Positions 7,064-12,067 of a stretch of 12,067 nt of DNA are shown piece by piece (positions within the stretch are counted from its first letter, which is position 1; each line of letters begins with the position of its first letter). The translations under genes and the position numbers were made by a program. The stretch is from contig JBEKVE010000101.1 of NCBI GenBank assembly GCA_049514335.1, forward strand, positions 1 through 12,067, read 5' to 3'. This stretch comes from JBEKVE01 sp049514335. Its GTDB lineage: Bacteria; Actinomycetota; Acidimicrobiia; Acidimicrobiales; UBA8190. The notes under the pieces are model-generated. The model was not told where the DNA came from. It was given only the letters and a program-made list of their open reading frames with translations, and searched no databases.

Positions 7064-7618
7064 CCCTGCTTCGAGCCCGCCGCTCACGCCCCGCAGGCGA
7101 GGGGCACGGCGCTCCAGCTTAGGCAGCGCCACGCGCCCGGTCCGCTGGAGCTCGACGATGCCGAAGGGGCGCACCAGGCTCTCGAAGTCGTCGATGCGAC
7201 CCGGGGGTCCGGCCATGACCACGGTCATGCGGTCGCTGCCCACGTCGACGATCTTGCCCTCGAAGACACCCACCAGGGCGATGACCTGGGCCCGCTCGGC
7301 CGGGCCGGCCTCCACCGTCACGAGCAGCAGCTCACGCTCGATGGCCGCCTCGGGGGCGAGCTCGGTGATCGAGACCACGTTCACCAGCTTGTCGAGCTGC
7401 TTCATGATCTGCTCGAGCGGGGCCGACTCCACGTCCACCACGATGGTGATGCGGCTGAAGCGCTCGTCGTCGGTGGGGGCCACCGCCAGCGAGAAGATGT
7501 TGAACCCCCGCCGGCTGAAGAGGCTCGCCACCCGGGCCAGGACCCCGGACTTGTTCTCGACCAGCGCGGTGACGGTGTGGTGACGCGGCGGCGACGCGGC
7601 GGTTCCGACGGGGCTCAT
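7061..7618 (-). CDS. ilvN: Acetolactate synthase small (regulatory) subunit
   Basis: IlvN activates the IlvB catalytic subunit and confers feedback inhibition by valine. The 185-residue product has the expected N-terminal ACT domain (about 14-85: HTVTALVENKSGVLARVASLFSRR onward, with FNIFSLAVAPT) and the second C-terminal domain with ERELLLVTV, VFEGKIVDVG and FGIVELQRTGRVAL. The ATG at 7618-7616 overlaps the ilvB TGA in an ATGA junction, so the two are translationally coupled; a GAGGGGGG run within the ilvB end can act as ribosome binding site. Its stop begins a three-copy 15-bp repeat that leads toward ilvC. Confidence 0.97.
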   Translation of the reverse strand: MSPVGTAASPPRHHTVTALVENKSGVLARVASLFSRRGFNIFSLAVAPTDDERFSRITIVVDVESAPLEQIMKQLDKLVNVVSITELAPEAAIERELLLVTVEAGPAERAQVIALVGVFEGKIVDVGSDRMTVVMAGPPGRIDDFESLVRPFGIVELQRTGRVALPKLERRAPRLRGVSGGLEAG

Positions 7619-9402
7619 CGTCCCCCCTCGCCTTCGGTGGGCCCGACGATGATCTCGTCGTTGGACGCGCCGGCGGGAACCATGGGGTACACCTTCTCGA
7701 AGGCGTCGGTGCGGAAGTCGATGACCACGGGGCGGTCGTCGATGCCGTTGGCCTTCTCGATGGCGGGCGCCACCTCCTCGGCCGACTCCACCTTGAGACC
7801 CACGCACCCCATGGCCTCGGCCCACTTCACGTAGTCGGGCAGGTCGGGCGACAGGTACACCTCGGAGTAGCGCTCCTCGTAGAACAGCTCCTGCCACTGG
7901 CGCACCATGCCCAGGTAGGCGTTGTTGAGGATGGCGACCTTGATGGGGATGCGCTCGGCCGACGCCGTGACGAGCTCCTGGGCGGTCATCTGGAAGCAGC
8001 CGTCGCCGTCGATGGCCCACACCATCTTGTCGGGCCGGCCCACCTTGGCCCCGATGGCGGCGGGCACGGCGAAACCCATGGTGCCCGCCCCACCCGAGTT
8101 CACCCACGTGTAGGGGTGGTCGAAGCGCCAGTACTGCGACGCCCACATCTGGTGCTGGCCCACGCCGGAGGCGACGATCGTGTCGTCGGGGGTCATGTCG
8201 CGCAGCGTCTCCACCACGAACTGGGGCTTCAGCGCGCCCCCCTCCTCCTGGTCGTAGGAGAGGGGGAACTCCTCCTGCCACGCCCGCAGCTGGGCCATCC
8301 ACGGCCCCAGGTCCGGGCGGGCGGGACGCGCCGTGGCCGGGCCCGACGCGGGTGCGGCGCCGGAACCGGCGGAAGCGGAAGACCCCACCCCCATGTCCTC
8401 GAGCGCCCGGATCAGCTCCTCGATCACGACGCGGCAGTCCCCGGCGATGGCCACGTCCGGCCGGCGGACCTTGCCGAGCTCGGCCGGATCGATGTCGACG
8501 TGGATGACCTTGGCCTCGGGGGCGAAGGCGCTGATCTTCCCGGTCACGCGGTCGTCGAACCGGCTCCCCAGGGCCACCAGGAGATCGGCGCGCTGCAGGG
8601 CGGTCACGGCCGTGAAGTTGCCGTGCATGCCGGGCATGCCCAGGCACAGCGGGTGGCGGTCGGGGAAGGCGCCGCGGGCCATGAGCGTGGTGACCACGGG
8701 AATGCCGGTCCGCTCGGCCAGCTCGCGCAGGGCATCGGCGGCGCGCGCCTTCAGGATCCCGCCACCGGCGTAGATGACGGGGCGGCGCGCCCCCATGATG
8801 AGCTCCGCCGCCCGCCGCACCTGCTCGGGGTCGCCCTCGGTCTGGGGGTGGTAGCCGGGGAGGTCGAGCTCGGCCAGCGACGAGGGCCAGTACCAGTCCA
8901 TCTGGGCGTTCGACACGTCCTTGGGCACGTCCACGAGCACCGGTCCGGGGCGGCCCGTGGTGGCGACGTGGAAGGCCTCGGCTATGACTCTCGGCAGGTC
9001 CTGGGCGTCGGTGACGAGCCAGTTGTGCTTGGTGATGTCCATGGTCACCCCGGTGATGGGGCACTCCTGGAAGGCGTCGGTCCCGATGGCGGTGGTGGCC
9101 ACCTGGCCGGTGATGACCACCATGGGGATCGAGTCCATGGCCGCGTCGGCGAGCGGCGTCACGATGTTGGTGGCACCGGGACCACTCGTCACCATGGCCA
9201 CACCGGGACGGCCCGTCACGTGGGCGTAGCCCTCGGCCATGTGCCCCGCCCCCTGCTCGTGGCGCACCAGGACGTGCCGGATGGACGAGTCGAGGATCGG
9301 GTCGTAGACGGGCAGGATGGCCCCGCCCGGCAGGCCGAAGATGACCTCCACGTGCTGCATCTCGAGGCTCTTGATGAGGGCCTGCGCCCCTGTCAGTCGC
9401 AT
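7615..9402 (-). CDS. ilvB: Acetolactate synthase large (catalytic) subunit
   Basis: IlvB is the ThDP-, FAD- and Mg-dependent enzyme that condenses pyruvate with pyruvate or 2-ketobutyrate, the committed step of branched-chain amino acid synthesis. The 595-residue product shows FGLPGGAILPVYD and the catalytic glutamate E49 in RHEQGAGHMAEGYA. It also shows SGPGATNIVTPLADA, an FAD-domain GSRFDDRVTGK, and the ThDP motif GDGCFQM (from G466) leading to LNNAYLGMVRQWQ. A Gly/Ala/Ser/Pro-rich linker (about 336-362) joins the middle and C-terminal domains. The frame stays open far upstream, but the conserved MRLTGAQALIKSLE begins at the ATG at 9402, which has AGGA about seven bases before it. It overlaps ilvN by four bases and is preceded by a leader with an attenuator. 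Confidence 0.97.
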   Translation of the reverse strand: MRLTGAQALIKSLEMQHVEVIFGLPGGAILPVYDPILDSSIRHVLVRHEQGAGHMAEGYAHVTGRPGVAMVTSGPGATNIVTPLADAAMDSIPMVVITGQVATTAIGTDAFQECPITGVTMDITKHNWLVTDAQDLPRVIAEAFHVATTGRPGPVLVDVPKDVSNAQMDWYWPSSLAELDLPGYHPQTEGDPEQVRRAAELIMGARRPVIYAGGGILKARAADALRELAERTGIPVVTTLMARGAFPDRHPLCLGMPGMHGNFTAVTALQRADLLVALGSRFDDRVTGKISAFAPEAKVIHVDIDPAELGKVRRPDVAIAGDCRVVIEELIRALEDMGVGSSASAGSGAAPASGPATARPARPDLGPWMAQLRAWQEEFPLSYDQEEGGALKPQFVVETLRDMTPDDTIVASGVGQHQMWASQYWRFDHPYTWVNSGGAGTMGFAVPAAIGAKVGRPDKMVWAIDGDGCFQMTAQELVTASAERIPIKVAILNNAYLGMVRQWQELFYEERYSEVYLSPDLPDYVKWAEAMGCVGLKVESAEEVAPAIEKANGIDDRPVVIDFRTDAFEKVYPMVPAGASNDEIIVGPTEGEGGR

Positions 9403-9420
9403 GGTGTTCCTGCCCTTTCG

Positions 9421-9487
9421 GGTGGTGGTGAGGTGGCTCTGGTCGGTTGTGGTCTGGGTGGGTTCTTGGTGGTTCTGGGTGGGTTCT
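9421..9487 (-). promoter_or_regulatory. C/A-rich, nearly T-free and G-poor segment of the ilvB leader with a 21-nt repeat
   Basis: On the minus (transcribed) strand this stretch is almost only C and A, with one T and few G. AGAACCCACCC occurs at 9487-9477 and again at 9466-9456, at a 21-nt period. The composition should leave the RNA unstructured and C-rich just before the ilvB ribosome binding site. This resembles a Rho loading site, but that is inference. Confidence 0.5.
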
Positions 9488-9505
9488 GCGTGGGGGGTCC
9501 CGGTC

Positions 9506-9536
9506 GGTTCGGCCCGGACGATCCGGGAACCGAACC
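9506..9536 (-). promoter_or_regulatory. Strong hairpin in the ilvB leader, downstream of the attenuator
   Basis: GGTTCGG at 9506-9512 pairs with CCGAACC at 9530-9536. Inside, CCCGGA (9513-9518) pairs with TCCGGG (9522-9527), leaving a 3-base loop and a 2-base bulge. There is no T run after it on the minus strand, so it is not a simple terminator. It lies only a few bases past the attenuator's T tract and could stabilise or fold with the leader. Confidence 0.6.
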
Positions 9537-9540
9537 CGGG

Positions 9541-9570
9541 AAACAAAACGACCTCCCGTCGGGGAGGTCG
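9541..9570 (-). terminator. Rho-independent attenuator terminator of the ilvB leader
   Basis: On the minus strand CGACCTCCC (9570-9562) pairs perfectly with GGGAGGTCG (9557-9549) around a CGAC loop (9561-9558). It is followed at once by TTTTGTTT (9548-9541). A 9-bp GC-rich stem with a T tract is a textbook terminator. It sits 36 bases after the stop of a Val/Leu-rich leader peptide and about 140 bases before ilvB, the arrangement of a transcription attenuator. Confidence 0.9.
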
Positions 9571-9605
9571 AAAGGCGCACGGAGCCGCAGACGCGGCGCC
9601 ATGCG

Positions 9606-9656
9606 CTACCGGAGGACTACGAGAACGCGGTCGGTCGTGGAGGTCTCCCCGTACAT
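9606..9656 (-). CDS. ilvB leader peptide (branched-chain attenuation peptide)
   Basis: A 16-codon reading frame, MYGETSTTDRVLVVLR then TAG, starts at ATG 9656. Codons 11-15 are GTT CTC GTA GTC CTC: five branched-chain codons in a row, Val-Leu-Val-Val-Leu. Leader peptides of this kind are known upstream of actinobacterial ilvB genes; ribosome stalling on them when charged Val or Leu tRNA is scarce prevents the terminator from forming. There is no ribosome binding site, but a promoter-like sequence places transcription start at or within a few bases of the ATG, so translation may be leaderless. Codons 4-6 contain GACCTCC, identical to the core of the terminator's first arm. Confidence 0.85.
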   Translation of the reverse strand: MYGETSTTDRVLVVLR

Positions 9657-9665
9657 GGCCGAGCC

Positions 9666-9694
9666 AGTCTGACACGCCGGGCGGGGCGCGGCAA
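9666..9694 (-). promoter_or_regulatory. Candidate ilvB operon promoter
   Basis: On the minus strand TTGCCG (9694-9689) and CAGACT (9671-9666) are separated by exactly 17 bases. They match four of six and three of six consensus positions of a housekeeping sigma promoter. Nine bases separate the -10 element from the leader-peptide ATG, so the transcript would begin close to that codon. Support is position and spacing rather than strong consensus. Confidence 0.5.
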
Positions 9695-9810
9695 CCCTTT
9701 GCGTCCCTGCCTCGCGCCCCGTGCGCTCTCCAGCGTGCGCTCCAGTGCTCGTCGTTCGCTCCCGCGCCCGCCATGCGCCCCCGCCGATGCGCGGACCGAG
9801 CGGCCCCCTT

Positions 9811-9890
9811 GGCCAGATGTGGCCAGATGTGGCCAGATGTGGCCAGATGTGGCCAGATGAGGCCCGATAAGGCCACATGAGGCCCCATGA
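9811..9890. repeat. Array of eight 10-bp repeats between ilvB leader and methyltransferase
   Basis: GGCCAGATGT occurs four times, followed by GGCCAGATGA, GGCCCGATAA, GGCCACATGA and GGCCCCATGA, all in strict 10-bp register. The left end is perfect and the right end has diverged. One unit per helical turn puts each copy on the same face of the DNA. The array lies about 115 bp upstream of the ilvB promoter candidate and about 100 bp upstream of the preferred methyltransferase start. The stretch 9695-9810 beside it shows nothing I can assign. Confidence 0.92.
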
Positions 9891-9978
9891 GCACCCCACG
9901 AGACCCCGTGCTGCGTCATCCCCCGGTGCCTCTCGCCACGGCGGCTCCTCCGGAATGGGCGCCGGAGCCCCGCCCTCC

Positions 9979-9984
9979 TAGGGT
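9979..9984 (+). promoter_or_regulatory. Possible -10 element of a leaderless methyltransferase transcript
   Basis: TAGGGT fits the TANNNT form of actinobacterial -10 elements and lies seven bases before the GTG at 9992. That spacing would start the transcript at or near the GTG. No convincing -35 is present at 17-18 bases upstream, so this is tentative. Confidence 0.3.
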
Positions 9985-9991
9985 GGGCGCC

Positions 9992-10768
9992 GTGGACGAG
10001 CTCACGGCACGCCGGGCCAAGTCGTTTGGCCCTGTGGCCGCCACCTACGACCGAGTCCGTCCCGGGTACCCGCCCGACGGTGTCTCGTGGATCCTCGAAC
10101 CGGCCGGCGCCACATCCGCTGTGCTGGGCGGCACGGGGAGAAAGCCCCGCGTCATCGAGCTGGGCGCGGGCACCGGGGCGCTCACCCGGGACCTCGTGGC
10201 GCGCGGCCTGGACGTCGTGGCGGTCGAGCCCGACCCCCGCATGCGGGCCGTCCTGGCGGAACGGGTCCCCGGTGCCGATGTGCGGGACGGCCACGCCGAG
10301 GAGATCCCCGTGACCGACGCCGATGCCGACGTTGTGGTCGGCGCCCAGATGTGGCACTGGGTCCAGCTCGAGGCGGCCGCGGCCGAGGTGGCCCGGGTGC
10401 TGCGGCCCGGCGGCACGCTCGGCCTGTTGTGGAACCTGCGCGACGAGGGCGTCGCCTGGATGGCCGAGCTCGGTGAGGTGTTCGGGGGTGAGGACGTCCA
10501 CCGGAGTGGAGCCCACGTGCTCATGCCGGCCGGTTCGCCCTTCACCGCGACGGCGGTACGCGACTTCCGGTGGTCGCAGGAGCTGGCGCCCGGCGACATC
10601 GTCGACCTGGTGGCCACCCGCAGCCATGTCCGTGTGCTTCCCGACCCTGAGCGGGCAGAGGTGCTGTCCCGGGTAGCGGACTTCGTCCAGCACCATCCCG
10701 CCGTGGCGGGTCGGGGACGCATCGTCGTCCCGTACGTCACCAGCTGCTGGCGCGCCACCCGGATCTGA
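9992..10768 (+). CDS. Class I SAM-dependent methyltransferase, substrate unknown
   Basis: The 258-residue product has the Rossmann-type SAM-binding motif I, VIELGAGTG (54-62), and the acidic residue of motif II in VVAVEPDP (75-82). HAEEIPVTDADADVVVGAQMWHWV and VARVLRPGGTLGLLWNLRDE follow, typical of the Methyltransf_11/25 group. The N-terminus ARRAKSFGPVAATYDRVRPGYP is a common opening of this family in actinobacteria. The frame is open to an ATG at 9887, but that codon lies in the last unit of the 10-bp repeat array and the extra 35 residues are Pro-rich and unconserved, so GTG 9992 is preferred. The gene is divergent from ilvB and convergent with ilvD and has no evident link to branched-chain synthesis. 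The methyl acceptor cannot be told from sequence. Confidence 0.88.
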   Translation: MDELTARRAKSFGPVAATYDRVRPGYPPDGVSWILEPAGATSAVLGGTGRKPRVIELGAGTGALTRDLVARGLDVVAVEPDPRMRAVLAERVPGADVRDGHAEEIPVTDADADVVVGAQMWHWVQLEAAAAEVARVLRPGGTLGLLWNLRDEGVAWMAELGEVFGGEDVHRSGAHVLMPAGSPFTATAVRDFRWSQELAPGDIVDLVATRSHVRVLPDPERAEVLSRVADFVQHHPAVAGRGRIVVPYVTSCWRATRI

Positions 10769-10786
10769 GACCTGTCGGGCCCGGGG

Positions 10787-10864
10787 TCAGGGCTCGGTGA
10801 CCGCTCCCCGCTCCCCGTTCGGCCGTTCGCCCCGGCGTTAGGGCTCGGTGACCGCTCCCCGCTC
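10787..10864 (-). repeat. 27-base duplication of the ilvD 3' end including its stop codon
   Basis: The last codons and stop of ilvD (10864-10838, ERGAVTEP then TAA) are repeated at 10813-10787. The copies match at 26 of 27 bases, and the one difference turns TAA into TGA. The offset is 51 bases, 17 codons, so the copy is in the same frame. After the true stop the frame reads RRGERPNG and then ERGAVTEP and a second stop. Confidence 0.92.
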
Positions 10865-12067
10865 GGCCCCGGTGACCAGACGGGCGTACTTGGCCAGCAC
10901 CCCGGTCGTGTAACGGGGCTCGGGCAGCTTCCACTGCGTCCGGCGGCGCTGTAGCTCGGCGTCGTCGACGGCCACGTCGATACGCTTCGAAGGCACGTCG
11001 ATCACGATGCGGTCACCGTCGGCGACGAAGGCGATGGGACCTCCGTCCACCGCTTCGGGGGCGATGTGGCCCACGCAGAAGCCGTGGGTACCGCCCGAGA
11101 AGCGGCCATCGGTCACGAGGGCACAGTCCCCACCCCGCCCGGCACCCTTCATGGCACCGGTGACGGCCAGCATCTCGCGCATGCCCGGGCCACCCTTGGG
11201 TCCCTCGTAGCGGATGACGACCACCGTGCCGGGCTCGATACCGCCGGCCAGGATGGTGTCGAGGGCGTCCTGCTCCCCGTCGAAGACCCGGGCGGTCCCC
11301 TCGAAGCGCGTCGAGTCGATGCCGGCCACCTTCACCACGCCGCCCTGGGGGGCGAGCGATCCGCGCAGCACGGCGATGCCACCGGTGGCGTGGATGGGGT
11401 CGGAGAGCGGGTGCACCACCGCGCCGTCGGGCCGGGGCGGGTCGATGGCGGCGAGGTTCTCCGCCACCGTGCGCCCGCTCACGGTCATGCAGTCCCCGTG
11501 CAGGAGGCCGGCGTCGAGCAGCTCGCGCATGACGAGCGGGATACCTCCCACCCGGTCCACGTCCACCATGTGGTAGCGGCCGTGGGGCTTGGTGTCGGCG
11601 ATGTGGGGCACCCGGGCGGCGATGCGGTTGAAATCGTCGAGCTCGAGCTCCACGCGCGCCTCGTTGGCGATGGCGAGGAGGTGCAGCACGGCGTTGGTGG
11701 ATCCTCCGAGGGCCATGACCACGGCGATGGCGTTGTCGAAGGCCTCCTTGGTCATGATGTCGCGCGGGCGGATGTTGCGCTCCAGCAGGCCGATGACGGC
11801 GCGCCCGCATTCGTAGGCGAAGTCCTGCCGGCGCGGGTCGATGGCCGACGGGGATGCCGAGCCCGGGAGCGCCATACCGATGGCCTCGGCCACCGAGGCC
11901 ATGGTGTTGGCGGTGAACATGCCGGCGCACGAGCCCGCCGTGGGACAGGCGTGGTGCTCGATCAAGGAGAGCTCCTCGTCGCTGAGCGTCCCGGTGGCGT
12001 TGGCACCCACCGCCTCGAACACGCTCACGATGTCGAGCGCCTGGTCGTCGGGCCTCCCGGGGATCCT
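10838..12067 (-). CDS. ilvD: Dihydroxyacid dehydratase, C-terminal 409 residues (cut by window edge)
   Basis: IlvD dehydrates dihydroxyisovalerate and dihydroxymethylvalerate to the keto acids that transaminases turn into Val and Ile, using an Fe-S cluster. The frame enters the window at 12067 and reads DIVSVFEAVGANATGTLSDEEL. It continues with ACPTAGSCAGMFTANTM, whose GSC cysteine is one of the three cluster ligands; the ligand in the CDK motif lies beyond the window. Further signatures are GGSTNAVLHL, DCMTVSGRTVAENL, YEGPKGGPGMREML and VTDGRFSGGTHGFCVGHIAPEA. About 150 N-terminal residues are missing, given the usual length near 560. It is on the same strand as ilvBNC but separated by the oppositely oriented methyltransferase, so it has its own promoter. 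Confidence 0.97.
   Translation of the reverse strand, partial: RIPGRPDDQALDIVSVFEAVGANATGTLSDEELSLIEHHACPTAGSCAGMFTANTMASVAEAIGMALPGSASPSAIDPRRQDFAYECGRAVIGLLERNIRPRDIMTKEAFDNAIAVVMALGGSTNAVLHLLAIANEARVELELDDFNRIAARVPHIADTKPHGRYHMVDVDRVGGIPLVMRELLDAGLLHGDCMTVSGRTVAENLAAIDPPRPDGAVVHPLSDPIHATGGIAVLRGSLAPQGGVVKVAGIDSTRFEGTARVFDGEQDALDTILAGGIEPGTVVVIRYEGPKGGPGMREMLAVTGAMKGAGRGGDCALVTDGRFSGGTHGFCVGHIAPEAVDGGPIAFVADGDRIVIDVPSKRIDVAVDDAELQRRRTQWKLPEPRYTTGVLAKYARLVTGAERGAVTEP

Noticed and set aside
9421..9487. G-quadruplex on the plus strand
   Set aside because: The G runs are mostly pairs and triples at irregular spacing, and no plus-strand transcript is expected here; the C-rich RNA on the other strand is the simpler reading.
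8116..9672. Plus-strand frame of 518 codons opposite ilvB
   Set aside because: Antisense shadow of a highly conserved enzyme, with no domain of its own.
9811..9890. CRISPR-like array
   Set aside because: Units are 10 bp with no spacers, and there are no cas genes.
9403..9894. In-frame upstream extension of ilvB to 9894, giving about 760 residues
   Set aside because: The extension crosses the leader peptide, the attenuator and the 10-bp repeats and looks like low-complexity translation. The conserved N-terminus begins at 9402 with a ribosome binding site.
9887..9991. ATG at 9887 as start of the methyltransferase
   Set aside because: The codon is part of the last 10-bp repeat unit and the added residues are unconserved and Pro-rich; GTG 9992 sits right before the family's usual N-terminus.
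10769..10837. Terminator between the convergent methyltransferase and ilvD
   Set aside because: Only a short CGGGCCCG palindrome and weak stems are visible, with no T run on either strand.

Overview
This is high-GC DNA with actinobacterial features. The phosphoserine aminotransferase is of the actinobacterial/mycobacterial type, and ilvB-ilvN-ilvC sit in a row behind a branched-chain leader-peptide attenuator. GTG and TTG starts occur, and signals near some starts fit leaderless mRNAs. An Acidimicrobiia-like lineage is my guess only; the window alone does not fix the taxon.

Layout, left to right. Positions 1-96 hold the start of serA on the minus strand, cut by the window edge. Positions 196-1493 (minus) hold a class I/II PLP aminotransferase whose reading frame is broken near 436-443, with about six residues missing. 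Positions 1492-2673 (plus) hold serC, divergent from the aminotransferase; the annotated start codons of the two genes overlap. Positions 2818-4329 and 4352-5899 (minus) are a tldE/pmbA-tldD protease pair. Next on the minus strand come ilvC (5951-6976), ilvN (7061-7618) and ilvB (7615-9402). A long ilvB leader (9403-9656) contains a 16-codon peptide with five consecutive Val/Leu codons, a Rho-independent attenuator, a second strong hairpin and a C-rich, G-poor tract. Positions 9811-9890 are an array of 10-bp repeats. Positions 9992-10768 (plus) encode a SAM methyltransferase. Positions 10838-12067 (minus) are the C-terminal three quarters of ilvD.

Functionally, ilvB/ilvN (acetohydroxyacid synthase), ilvC (ketol-acid reductoisomerase) and ilvD (dihydroxyacid dehydratase) supply the shared steps of valine/isoleucine synthesis and the leucine precursor. 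serA and serC are steps 1 and 2 of serine synthesis. Actinobacteria often have ilvBNC followed by serA; here tldD, tldE, serC and the aminotransferase lie between. No strong terminator is visible after ilvC, so tldD-tldE may be read from the attenuated ilv promoter.

I did not find a new defence or mobile system. The most unusual signal is that serC, ilvN, ilvC and ilvD each have a copy of the sequence around their stop codon repeated just downstream, always at an in-frame distance (21, 15, 45 and 51 nt). The next points of interest are the complete ilvB attenuator, the C-rich leader, the 10-bp array and the broken aminotransferase.
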